DNA from: Prevotellaceae bacterium UBA5903
GTDB taxonomy: Bacteria > Bacteroidota > Bacteroidia > Bacteroidales > Bacteroidaceae
DNA: 15,395 bases
Direction of reading: 5' to 3'
Assembly (NCBI GenBank): GCA_002431845.1
Contig: DJEH01000135.1
Coordinates: 1 to 15,395, forward strand
Under the pieces are notes generated by a model. It was not told the DNA's origin, did not search any database, and saw only the letters and a list, made by a program, of their open reading frames with translations. Position 1 is the first letter of the stretch, and each line of letters starts with the position of its first letter. Below, in pieces: positions 1 to 7,762 of the stretch. Made by a program: the position numbers and the translations under genes.

Positions 1-67
1 GGAGTTTTTAAGGGACGACTATTTAATTACAAAAACCTTATAAACAGAGATTTGCAGATACAAAAAG

Positions 68-101
68 AAGGATATTCTCATTTTTGTGTGAGAATATCCT
101 T
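68..101. terminator. Bidirectional rho-independent terminator
   Basis: The 13-nt arms AAGGATATTCTCA (68-80) and TGAGAATATCCTT (89-101) are perfect inverted copies around an 8-nt loop. A T run follows the stem on the plus strand (100-105), and an A run precedes it (62-66), which reads as a U run on the minus strand. It can therefore end the minus-strand GH95 gene, whose stop codon is about 64 bases away, and any plus-strand gene entering from the left of the window. No gene can be supported in bases 1-67. Confidence 0.85.
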
Positions 102-164
102 TTTTATTGTAGGTTTTATTTCGTGTGCATCTGTTTGTTAACAACATGCACGTGAACTAACTAC

Positions 165-3100
165 TTAGAAGATAACCTTTTGGCCATTAACAATGTAAAC
201 ACCTTTATCTGCCTTCTCAACACGGCGACCGCTGAGGTCGTAGATGGTGTTGGGAGTTACGTTGATAGTGTTTGCAACTTGGTTAATACCTGTAGGAAGA
301 CTACCTGTTGAACAGTCAAGAGTAAGTGTTTGATTAGCCTTGATATTGTAAGTAGTTACTTCTTTATTCAAGCGTACAGATACTTGGCGGTCTTTATCAA
401 GATTGTTTGTAATCTTAACAATCTGTGCCTTGCCATCGCTCCATTCTTCGTCTACGGTATAGTTGCCTTGTGCTTTAAGACCCTTTACGTTACCATTTTT
501 CCATGCAGAAGGAAGTGCTGGAAGAATTGTTACAACGTCGTCGTAGCTTTGCAACAACATCTCTGCCACACCACTTGTGCAACCATAGTTACCATCGATC
601 TGGAAGGGTGAGTGAGCATCGAAGAGGTTGTAGTAGCAACCACCATAGTTACCCATCTCAATAACATACGAACCTGAGTGGCGAAGAGCCAAAGAAAGGT
701 TGCGACGAGCGTTGTTGCCATCCAAACAACGAGAATATGTGTTGGTTTGCCAACCCATGCTCCAACCTGTAACATCGCCATTGCGGGCAATCATGCCGTT
801 GTATGCAGCTTGGAAGAGTTTTTTGCCTTCAGTAGTGGTATCGAATGCACTTACTTGAGCAAATGGATAGAGACACATCAAGTGTGAGAGGTGACGGTGT
901 CCGGGATCAGAGAGCTTGTTGTTCTTCCATTCAGAGATGCAAGTCTTACCATTGTAAGTTTCAGTCCACAAGCCCTTGTCGTAGCTGTTGTAAAGAGCGG
1001 TGATGTTAGTGATTTGTTCAGCTGTAAGCGGAGACTCCGCACCAAGTTCTTCGTGTGCTTTAAACACTTCGTCAAGAAGCTCGTAGCTACATTGTTGAGC
1101 AAATGCTGTAACATCTACGTTGCCATGTTCGGGGCTCCATTCGTTCTTAATCTCGTATTTACCCTTGCTGTCTTTCGTTGCAATGCTTTTGATAAAGAGG
1201 GCTGCATCGTACATTACGGGGAGAGCTTTCTTGAGGAACTCGCGGTCGAGAGTGTACTTGTAATAGCGCCAGAGGTGAGTGCAATACCAAGCACCGAGGG
1301 TCTTGATTTGAGAGTTTTCCCAAGTAGAAGTACCACCAAAAATGTTGTTCTCAACGGCTACTGTCCAACCTTGAGCACCGCTCTTAATCTTTTTAGCAAG
1401 AGCCACCCAAGGAGAGTTTTCAGCAGTAGCAAGGTCGAGGATGTGGTTGAGGAATGGCAAGTGCATCTCGCTGAGGTTGGTAGGATCTGCAGGCCAATAG
1501 TTCATCTCAACATTGATATCAGCGTGAACATCGCAGTGCCAGAAGTTGGTGTTGCTGCGGTCGTTCCATATACCTTGTAAGTTGCTTGGAGCATGAATGC
1601 TGGTGTCGAGGTTAGCACCGATAGTCATGTAGCGTCCGTATTGGAAGTAGAGACTTTCAAGGAACAAGCCCTCTGGAGTAGTCTTGTTAGCATCAGTAGC
1701 ATAGAACTTAATGAGTTCTTCGGTAGTTTTGTCGCTCTTCACACCAAGGTTCAAGCTAACGCGGTTCATGAGTTGGCTAAATACTGTGGTATGTCTTTCG
1801 AGCAAGCTTTCAAAGGTTTGTTCAATAGCAGGTTCAATGCGTGATTGTACGGTATTTGCTAATTGTTCTGCGCTTTCGCCGCTTACACAACCACTCTTTG
1901 TTGCGTCATAGTCAGTTGCAGCAGCCATAACAATGTTGGCCCATTCAGCATTTTCAACAAGAATACCATTATCAGTTGTAGTAATCTTAGCACCATCGTT
2001 AGCAACAACTTTGAATGCAGTGTTATAGCTAACTGTTTGTAGACTGCCGTGGAAGCTTGCGCCATTATTAGCATAAGTAACTTCGCTTGCATTAATCTTT
2101 GTGTCGGGCACATAGGTGATGTTCATAGCCAACTTATCAGTACCCTTAGCTTCGTAGTGAGCCACAAATACTTTGTCTTTAGCCGATACAAAGTAGCGAC
2201 GTTGATAAGTGGTAGCTTCGTCGGCACTCTTGTAGTTTACGCCAGCCACACCATCGATAATGTCGAGGTAACGAGTGTATTCCTTAACTGGTTTAGAGTC
2301 GTCGGTAAATGAGAATGCATCGCTCTTGTCGGTAACAAGAATAGAACCAAAGTTTTGGAAATATCCTTGACCAACGCTACTACCATTAGTGGTATAACCA
2401 CTCCAAAGAGTCTTTTCGTTGAATTGGATTTCGTCTTTAAATACACCGCCACGAATAGTGGTACCGATTTGTCCATTACCAAGTGGAAGTGCATATTCCA
2501 TCCATGTATCAGAAGATGTTGTCTTCTCAACAGGTTGGTTGTACCAAAGAGAGAAGTCGTTGATATCAGTAGGACGTTGGCCTGGAGTGTATGCATTATA
2601 CTCGGCATACATAAAGTCATTGCTTGGAGTAACCTCAGTGATGTAGAATTGTGAGCCTTCGTCGCCTTGAGCAGCAGCAGCGTTGTTCCAAAGTGCGAGG
2701 TAGTTACCGCGCATGTTCAGATAGTTGCAGTCTGAAGAGGCAAGTTTAATGTAGCTTGGTTCGTTGCTACCAAGTTTGATGTCGCCATCAAAGTAAGTAG
2801 TGGTTTCGGTATCATAAGGCTTAAGGCCTGGCGATGCCATGTTGGCACGTGCATCGCCCTCGCTACCTTTCATGCCGAGCACTTGGCCAGCACCAGCCTC
2901 GCCAGCGTTGATAAAGCGGTAAGAGCCGTCGGTAGCCTTTAGTATGTGCCACAAGCTATTCATGCTTGAAGGCGACTTAGTGTTGCTCAGCAACAAGCCA
3001 TTGGCATCTTTGTATCCTTCGGCAATGCTAACGTAACCACCTTTACCATTTCTAATGCTATAGTACTTTTCTAATGCTTGTTCGGCATCCGTGGCATCAA

Positions 3101-4172
3101 AGAGGTTGAATTGAGAAGCATCGGCGTCCTTAGTCCAGCGTACCACGCCATTCCAACTTACCATGTGGAGTGCTTCGCGGTTGGCTTCACCAGTCTTAGA
3201 GTAGATAACGCAGTGACCGTTGGTTGATGAGGCAATAACTGTGTAAACGCCAGCAGCATCCTTCTCAACGAGTGGCACCACCTTGTCGTTGGCAGTAGGC
3301 AATGCGCCTACATAAAGACCTGTACCAATGTTCTTAATGTAGTAATCACCTTCGGTACCTGTCTTTTCAAACTCCCAAATGTGGTTCTTTGTGTACAAAC
3401 CATTGTTCGAACCCATATTGGTTCCATTGGCATAAGCAAACATGGTTGTGTGGAGTTTGTTGCCCATAAATAGGTGTTTACCAGCGATGTCAGTGCCAAG
3501 CACTTCGCCGCTATTAAGAGTGCTGATAGCAGTTTTAAGAGTTGCTATAGCCTCTTCGTAGCCCTCTTTAGTAGTTGGTGTAGTGGTGGGAATAGCTTTA
3601 ACAGCTTCAGTAGCATCATGGTAGAAGTACTTGTAGCTTGCAGCTGTGTTAATCTGTCCCACAAGTGAGTTATACTCATCCTTAAGCAATTGCATAGGGT
3701 CGCCCGTAGCACCTTCAAAGTAGAGTTGGTTGTTGTTGTCGCCTGCATTCCATTCGCCAAGTTGCACACCCGCTGTGGTTGCGCCCCATTGGTTCATACA
3801 GTTAGATTGTCCAACACGCTTAATTTCGAAGTACTTGCTTGCCGAACCATTGATAATGGCAAGTTTTACTGCCTTATCTTTGGTGGTAGTGATAAAGCGA
3901 CTTGAAGAGAAACCAACGTAGTTTCCCTCCTTACTTTTCATCACAAACGACTCTTTAGTTCCAATAAATTGGAATTGCGTTTTGTTGCTTTTAGATTTTG
4001 CTGTTACCATGTTCTTGCCCGAACCTTGGTCGCTCAAGTAGTTTCCTCCTGTTTTAAATTTAACAGGGAAGTACACTGCTTCGCCTTCGGTTGAGAAAGT
4101 TGGCAACTCGCTCTGTGCACTTGCCATGATAAAGGCAAAAAGAGCAAAGAAGAAGAGTGTAAATTTCCTCAT
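165..4172 (-). CDS. Secreted GH95 family alpha-L-fucosidase (or alpha-L-galactosidase), multidomain
   Basis: This 1335-residue enzyme probably removes terminal alpha-1,2-linked L-fucose (or L-galactose) from host or plant glycans outside the inner membrane. Residues 1-19 form a signal peptide (charged MRK, phenylalanine-rich core, ASA cleavage site before Gln). Residues about 25-150 and 225-515 look like ricin/beta-trefoil-type carbohydrate-binding regions, with a short helical segment between them. The GH95 region runs from about 535 to 1285: it opens with WMEYALPLGNGQIG, then NLQGIWN, then DINVEMNYWP (Asp885, Asn887), then SPEHG (Glu1015, the expected general acid) and FQIDGNYG (Asp1193). 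Known GH95 enzymes have Asn-x-Asn where this one has Asp-x-Asn, by my alignment. The last 30 residues (YDLSGRRV...KGVYIVNGQKV) resemble a Bacteroidetes type IX secretion or surface-targeting tail. The family call is strong. Substrate, binding modules and secretion route are inferred. Confidence 0.93.
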   Translation of the reverse strand: MRKFTLFFFALFAFIMASAQSELPTFSTEGEAVYFPVKFKTGGNYLSDQGSGKNMVTAKSKSNKTQFQFIGTKESFVMKSKEGNYVGFSSSRFITTTKDKAVKLAIINGSASKYFEIKRVGQSNCMNQWGATTAGVQLGEWNAGDNNNQLYFEGATGDPMQLLKDEYNSLVGQINTAASYKYFYHDATEAVKAIPTTTPTTKEGYEEAIATLKTAISTLNSGEVLGTDIAGKHLFMGNKLHTTMFAYANGTNMGSNNGLYTKNHIWEFEKTGTEGDYYIKNIGTGLYVGALPTANDKVVPLVEKDAAGVYTVIASSTNGHCVIYSKTGEANREALHMVSWNGVVRWTKDADASQFNLFDATDAEQALEKYYSIRNGKGGYVSIAEGYKDANGLLLSNTKSPSSMNSLWHILKATDGSYRFINAGEAGAGQVLGMKGSEGDARANMASPGLKPYDTETTTYFDGDIKLGSNEPSYIKLASSDCNYLNMRGNYLALWNNAAAAQGDEGSQFYITEVTPSNDFMYAEYNAYTPGQRPTDINDFSLWYNQPVEKTTSSDTWMEYALPLGNGQIGTTIRGGVFKDEIQFNEKTLWSGYTTNGSSVGQGYFQNFGSILVTDKSDAFSFTDDSKPVKEYTRYLDIIDGVAGVNYKSADEATTYQRRYFVSAKDKVFVAHYEAKGTDKLAMNITYVPDTKINASEVTYANNGASFHGSLQTVSYNTAFKVVANDGAKITTTDNGILVENAEWANIVMAAATDYDATKSGCVSGESAEQLANTVQSRIEPAIEQTFESLLERHTTVFSQLMNRVSLNLGVKSDKTTEELIKFYATDANKTTPEGLFLESLYFQYGRYMTIGANLDTSIHAPSNLQGIWNDRSNTNFWHCDVHADINVEMNYWPADPTNLSEMHLPFLNHILDLATAENSPWVALAKKIKSGAQGWTVAVENNIFGGTSTWENSQIKTLGAWYCTHLWRYYKYTLDREFLKKALPVMYDAALFIKSIATKDSKGKYEIKNEWSPEHGNVDVTAFAQQCSYELLDEVFKAHEELGAESPLTAEQITNITALYNSYDKGLWTETYNGKTCISEWKNNKLSDPGHRHLSHLMCLYPFAQVSAFDTTTEGKKLFQAAYNGMIARNGDVTGWSMGWQTNTYSRCLDGNNARRNLSLALRHSGSYVIEMGNYGGCYYNLFDAHSPFQIDGNYGCTSGVAEMLLQSYDDVVTILPALPSAWKNGNVKGLKAQGNYTVDEEWSDGKAQIVKITNNLDKDRQVSVRLNKEVTTYNIKANQTLTLDCSTGSLPTGINQVANTINVTPNTIYDLSGRRVEKADKGVYIVNGQKVIF

Positions 4173-4243
4173 AGATTGTAGTTATATTGTTAGTAATTAT
4201 TAGATTTAAACAGATGCATTGATTACGTTTATATTGTTGTGGA

Positions 4244-4275
4244 CAAAGGTACGTTTTTTATCCATTCTATACAAA
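4244..4275 (-). promoter_or_regulatory. Predicted Bacteroidetes promoter of the GH95 gene
   Basis: On the minus strand TACCTTTG (complement of 4244-4251) matches the -7 consensus TAnnTTTG. A TTTG (complement of 4272-4275) lies 20 bases upstream, the spacing expected for the -33 element. Transcription would begin near 4236, giving a leader of about 60 bases. No SusR or ECF-type operator was recognised beside it. Confidence 0.65.
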
Positions 4276-4313
4276 GCTGCAATGTGTTTTTTATAAGCAA
4301 TGTATAAACTATT

Positions 4314-4370
4314 CATGCTTTATAATCTAAACAATTGCAAGTATTTGCCATGTTTAGATTATAAAGCATG
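4314..4370. repeat. Perfect 20-bp inverted repeat, possible 3' hairpin of the sugar-phosphate transferase gene
   Basis: The arms CATGCTTTATAATCTAAACA (4314-4333) and its exact complement (4351-4370) flank a 17-base loop that can itself pair GCAA (4337-4340) with TTGC (4345-4348). The stem begins 34 bases past the stop codon of the minus-strand gene at 4405, so a terminator or mRNA-stabilising hairpin is likely. No T run follows on either strand, so it is not a canonical intrinsic terminator. It lies upstream of the GH95 promoter. Confidence 0.7.
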
Positions 4371-4404
4371 CATGTCTTAAAACGTCCAACTTAAGTGGGT
4401 TGCT

Positions 4405-5517
4405 TTATCTTTTAATATTTTGTGAGTTTGCTCCTTTTGAAACCCACAATATCAGAAGCAAGTAAAGCATGATGTCGGCTATAAATATGATGTTGATGTT
4501 GATATGAGTGTCGAGCACCATGTTAAGAACAACAAATAGTATAGCAACAACAATGATAAAGTTGCGTGCTTTGCGTTGGCTCCAACCTCTTGCAAGCAAC
4601 AAATGGTGAATGTGAGTTTTATCGGGTAAGAACGGATTAACCCCTCGGTTAATACGCCCTATAGTTACTCTAATTACATCTAAACAAGGAATAATCATGA
4701 GCGAGAAAGCCACAATAAGCGCATCGCTCGAACAGGAGTCATCTGCTTGGTGCATGGCATATTTCACAGCAAGCATACTTAGCAGCAGGCCTAAAACCTG
4801 ACTGCCACAATCGCCCATAAATATCTTGGTATGTCTTTCGACTTTGCCATATACATTGAACCAAAAATAAGCAATCAATGCCCCTAACATTGAAAACGAG
4901 AAGCAAGCATCAACCACGTTGTTTTGTTTGTAAAACAATGATCCTAAAAACAAAAAAGCCACCATTGTTAAGCCCGAACACAAGCCATCGATACCATCAA
5001 TAAGGTTGATGGCATTGATTACATACACAATGAGTAGCACCGTAAAGGGCATGCCAAAGAACCATGGTATCTCATGAAGTCCAAATAAGCCATAAAAGTT
5101 ATTTACCCATATACCAGAGCATACAACGAGTATGGCACACAAAAAATGGACAATGAATTTTACCTTATATCCAATGTCTTTGATGTCGTCAGTCAGGCCT
5201 TCAACATAGATTATTCCTAATGAAAGAAGGTTAATAGCAATAGATATTAAACTAACTTTGTTGCTACTGCAAGGCCATATTTCGTTAGTTGTACCCAACA
5301 AGCAATAGGCCACCAAAGTGATGAGGCTTGCTGCTATTGCCGAAGGCACAAAGGCCATGCCGCCAATGCGTGGTATTAGTCCGTGGTGTATTTTGCGAGC
5401 GTCTAATGTATCAAACCATCTTTTCTTAAAAGCAATACATATAATGTGTGGAATGACGGCAGCGGTAAGTAATAAACTGAGTATAAAACTCAAAATAAGA
5501 TATATAATAATGTTCAT
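4405..5517 (-). CDS. Polyprenyl-phosphate glycosyl-1-phosphate transferase, WecA/MraY superfamily
   Basis: This integral membrane enzyme transfers a sugar-1-phosphate, probably an N-acetylhexosamine-1-phosphate from its UDP-sugar, to undecaprenyl phosphate. That is the first step of a lipid-linked polysaccharide such as O-antigen or capsule. It has 370 residues, the usual length, with about ten hydrophobic segments. The family motifs are present in order: RKIHHGLIPRIGG (41-53), the Asp pair of GLTDDI (Asp110-Asp111), NLIDGIDGL (Asn171, Asp174, Asp177), FMGDCGS (Asp236) and the cytoplasmic HIHHLL (His302, His304, His305). HIHH and the early PRxGG favour the WecA/WbpL/TagO branch over true MraY, and no mur genes are nearby. 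The donor sugar cannot be read from the sequence. The gene stands alone, divergent from the chrA pair. The ATG at 5517 begins directly before the first membrane segment. Confidence 0.93.
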   Translation of the reverse strand: MNIIIYLILSFILSLLLTAAVIPHIICIAFKKRWFDTLDARKIHHGLIPRIGGMAFVPSAIAASLITLVAYCLLGTTNEIWPCSSNKVSLISIAINLLSLGIIYVEGLTDDIKDIGYKVKFIVHFLCAILVVCSGIWVNNFYGLFGLHEIPWFFGMPFTVLLIVYVINAINLIDGIDGLCSGLTMVAFLFLGSLFYKQNNVVDACFSFSMLGALIAYFWFNVYGKVERHTKIFMGDCGSQVLGLLLSMLAVKYAMHQADDSCSSDALIVAFSLMIIPCLDVIRVTIGRINRGVNPFLPDKTHIHHLLLARGWSQRKARNFIIVVAILFVVLNMVLDTHININIIFIADIMLYLLLILWVSKGANSQNIKR

Positions 5518-5580
5518 TTGGTAGAGAACTTCATGTGATTAAATTTTGCACTTGGATTAAAGAATGCCTATGTTTCTTTG

Positions 5581-5588
5581 CAAAGGTA
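5581..5588 (-). promoter_or_regulatory. Predicted -7 element for the sugar-phosphate transferase gene
   Basis: The minus strand reads TACCTTTG here, identical to the -7 boxes at 4244-4251 and 9264-9271. It lies about 64 bases before the start codon. No convincing TTTG was found at the -33 position, so this is a partial promoter match. Confidence 0.5.
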
Positions 5589-5692
5589 AACATTTTTTAC
5601 ATAGTATTATACACTAAGTAGTGTTTTTAATTTAAACGCCGTAAAGTATAGATTTATTGTGTAGCAAGGTAAGAAAAGATATTTTTTACTTG

Positions 5693-5700
5693 TAATTTTG
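5693..5700 (+). promoter_or_regulatory. Predicted -7 element for the chrA pair
   Basis: TAATTTTG matches the Bacteroidetes -7 consensus TAnnTTTG and ends 26 bases before the ATG at 5727, leaving a leader of roughly 20 bases. The -33 element is not clear. It shares the 209-bp divergent intergenic region with the opposite promoter at 5581-5588. Confidence 0.5.
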
Positions 5701-5726
5701 CACCTCGAACGAATTATCACTTATTT

Positions 5727-6254
5727 ATGCTATTAAAGTTTTTTCTAACCTGCTCAAAGATAGGCTTCTTTACGCTTGGTGGTGGTTATGCCATGATACC
5801 TGCTATGGAGCGCGACTTTGTTGAGAAGAACCATTGGGTAGATCATGAAGAGTTTATGAATGTGATGGTAGTGGCGCAAACCACGCCTGGTATTTTCAGT
5901 ATCGACCTTGCCAGCCATATTGGTTACAAGTTGCGTGGCTTTTGGGGCGGCATAGTTGGAGCGTTAGGCATAGCCCTTCCTTCTATAGTGTGCATATTGC
6001 TCATTGCCATGTTTTTCCATGCCTTTCGCGACAATGTGTATATCGATCATTTCTTTAAGGGCGTACGCCCTGTGGTGGTGGCATTGATAGCCGCTCCTTG
6101 TTTCAAGATGGCACAATCGGCGCATATCACTTTGCGCACAGTGTGGATACCCCTCGTGTGTTGTGCCCTTATAGCCTTGTTTAATGTGTCGCCCATACTC
6201 ATCATTTTCATTGCAGGTGTGTCGGGTTATATTTATGGAAAAATCAAGAAGTAG
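5727..6254 (+). CDS. chrA: Chromate transporter (CHR family), half-size subunit 1
   Basis: This 175-residue membrane protein is one half of a short-chain CHR (ChrA) transporter, a family that exports chromate and possibly other oxyanions. The signature lies at the N terminus: KIGFFTLGGGYAMIPAMERD (residues 11-30), then QTTPG (51-55) and the Gly-rich HIGYKLRGFWGG. Five or six hydrophobic segments follow. Full-length ChrA is about 400 residues with two homologous halves. Here the halves are separate genes, the next starting 30 bases on, so the two products probably heterodimerise with opposite topology. No chrB-like regulator is present. Chromate as the natural substrate is uncertain in an anaerobe; sulfate or another anion is possible. 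Confidence 0.9.
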   Translation: MLLKFFLTCSKIGFFTLGGGYAMIPAMERDFVEKNHWVDHEEFMNVMVVAQTTPGIFSIDLASHIGYKLRGFWGGIVGALGIALPSIVCILLIAMFFHAFRDNVYIDHFFKGVRPVVVALIAAPCFKMAQSAHITLRTVWIPLVCCALIALFNVSPILIIFIAGVSGYIYGKIKK

Positions 6255-6284
6255 CACCATTCTTCCACTTTACATCAATTAGTT

Positions 6285-6860
6285 ATGAACATATTTCTGC
6301 ACATATTTTTAGTGTTTACCAAGATTGGTACATTCAATTTTGGTGGTGGTTATGCCATGCTATCTCTTATCCACAACGAGGTGGTAATAAAGAACCATTG
6401 GCTCACCAATGCCGAGTTTACCGACATGGTTGCAATTAGCCAGTCCACCCCAGGACCTATTGGCATAAACGCAGCCACTTATGCTGGCTATACGGCAGTT
6501 TTACACCAAGGTTATCCCGCATGGGCTGCAATGTTAGGTTCGGTTTTGGCGTCGCTTTCCATTATGTGGCTACCTTTTTTGCTGATGATAGCCATTAGTC
6601 ATTACCTGCTCACCCACAAAGACTCAAAGGTGGTACAAGACATCTTTGCAGCACTTCGCCCCACTATTATAGGCCTTATTGGAGCAGCAGCCCTGTTGCT
6701 TATGAATCGCGACAACTTTGGTTCGCCTACAGAGTCGCCCTTGCTCTTTGGTTATAGCATTTTGGTGTTCTTGGCAGCATTCTTTGCTACGAGATACAAA
6801 AAAGCCAACCCTATTCTTTTGCTATTTATTGGCGGCTTGCTTGGTTTGTTGATATACTGA
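6285..6860 (+). CDS. chrA: Chromate transporter (CHR family), half-size subunit 2
   Basis: This 191-residue partner of the preceding gene carries the same motifs: KIGTFNFGGGYAML (13-26), KNHW (36-39) and QSTPGPIG (53-60). The two proteins therefore arose by duplication but have diverged well beyond recent copies. Several hydrophobic segments follow, ending in LLLFIGGLLGLLIY at the C terminus. The 30-base gap has no promoter-like TAnnTTTG, so the pair is probably one transcript. It ends at the hairpin terminator that begins 36 bases past the stop codon. Function follows from the family; the anion transported is not determined. Confidence 0.9.
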   Translation: MNIFLHIFLVFTKIGTFNFGGGYAMLSLIHNEVVIKNHWLTNAEFTDMVAISQSTPGPIGINAATYAGYTAVLHQGYPAWAAMLGSVLASLSIMWLPFLLMIAISHYLLTHKDSKVVQDIFAALRPTIIGLIGAAALLLMNRDNFGSPTESPLLFGYSILVFLAAFFATRYKKANPILLLFIGGLLGLLIY

Positions 6861-6896
6861 TGCCCAGCAAAGTACTGCAATAGTAGCGTGCAAATA

Positions 6897-6960
6897 AAAA
6901 CATTCAGATAGCCTATTCATAAGCTTTAATAAGTTTGCGAATAGGCTATCTGAATGTTTT
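6897..6960. terminator. Bidirectional terminator between chrA and rprY
   Basis: Perfect 22-nt inverted arms (6897-6918 and 6939-6960) enclose a 20-base loop. The arms begin with AAAA and end with TTTT, giving a U-rich 3' end in both directions. The hairpin sits between convergent genes, so it can end the chrA pair on plus and rprXY on minus. The core of the stem is CATTCAGATAGCCTATTC. Confidence 0.85.
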
Positions 6961-7009
6961 ATATAATGCCACTTTATAAGGCATTTAGGAGATGTATGGA
7001 ACGCACATT

Positions 7010-7720
7010 TTACTCATCAATGTCGGGTGCAATAAGTTTATATCCCTTTCCGTGGATGTTGATAATTTCAACATTTTCATCGTCTTTGAGGTGTTTACGT
7101 AGTTTGGTGATATACACATCCATTGAGCGAGCGTTAAAGTAATTATCGTCTACCCAGATGGTTTTAAGCGCAAAGTCGCGTTGCAATATTTCGTTAGCAT
7201 GAACGCATAGCAACGCCAAGAGTTCACTCTCTTTAGTAGTGAGTTTTGTTTGTTTGTCGCCGTGCGAAAGAATTTGTTTTTGCGTGTCAAAGTCAAACGA
7301 ACCTATCTTGTAGTGGGTGCGATTGCGGTTCTTTTTTCCACGTACACGGCGCAATATAGCCTCCATACGGAAGGTAAGTTCTTCCATTGAGAAAGGCTTA
7401 GTTAAATAGTCGTCGGCACCGATGCGAAAGCCCTCAAGGATGTCCTCTTTAAGCGTTTTAGCCGTAAGGAAAATAATAGGAATTTCCTCATTGATTTGGC
7501 GGATATCACGTGCCAAACTAAAGCCGTCTTTCTTGGGCATCATTACGTCGAGCACGCAAAGGTCAAAGTTCTTTTGTGTGAAGGCACGATAGCCCATTTC
7601 GCCGTCGGCACAAAGCTCAGTATCATATCCTTTAGCTTGAAGATATTCGCGGAGCAACATGCCAAGGTTCTCGTCGTCCTCGCAGAGCAACACCTTCAAT
7701 GATTCTTCAGATGTATTCAT
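7010..7720 (-). CDS. rprY: OmpR/PhoB-family response regulator, RprY-like
   Basis: This 236-residue DNA-binding regulator is phosphorylated by the sensor kinase encoded just upstream. The receiver domain (about 8-125) has the acidic pair Asp15-Asp16, the phosphorylation site Asp58 in LDVMMPKKDG, Thr86 and Lys108 (LTKPF). The winged-helix effector domain (about 138-232) shows TTKESELLALL, the RSMDVYITKLRKHL recognition region and the terminal INIHGKGYKL wing. Length and sequence agree with Bacteroides RprY. Its start is 42 bases after the kinase stop codon, with no TAnnTTTG between, so both are likely on one mRNA. The family and the D58 assignment are firm; the rprY name rests on recalled similarity. 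Targets are not predictable here. Confidence 0.93.
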   Translation of the reverse strand: MNTSEESLKVLLCEDDENLGMLLREYLQAKGYDTELCADGEMGYRAFTQKNFDLCVLDVMMPKKDGFSLARDIRQINEEIPIIFLTAKTLKEDILEGFRIGADDYLTKPFSMEELTFRMEAILRRVRGKKNRNRTHYKIGSFDFDTQKQILSHGDKQTKLTTKESELLALLCVHANEILQRDFALKTIWVDDNYFNARSMDVYITKLRKHLKDDENVEIINIHGKGYKLIAPDIDE

Positions 7721-7762
7721 AATAGTATGATTTTATTGTTTATATTTCGTATTTTAGTAAGT

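Noticed and set aside
891..1580. 229-codon plus-strand open frame
   Set aside because: It lies wholly opposite the GH95 catalytic region, lacks any family motif, and reads as the complement of conserved codons. It is a shadow frame.
4405..5517. MraY (peptidoglycan lipid I synthase)
   Set aside because: The family is shared, but the early PRIGG and HIHH motifs, the length and the lack of mur neighbours favour the WecA/WbpL/TagO branch.
6954..7142. 62-codon plus-strand frame
   Set aside because: It begins inside the terminator stem and overlaps the rprY 3' end in reverse. It shows no coding features.
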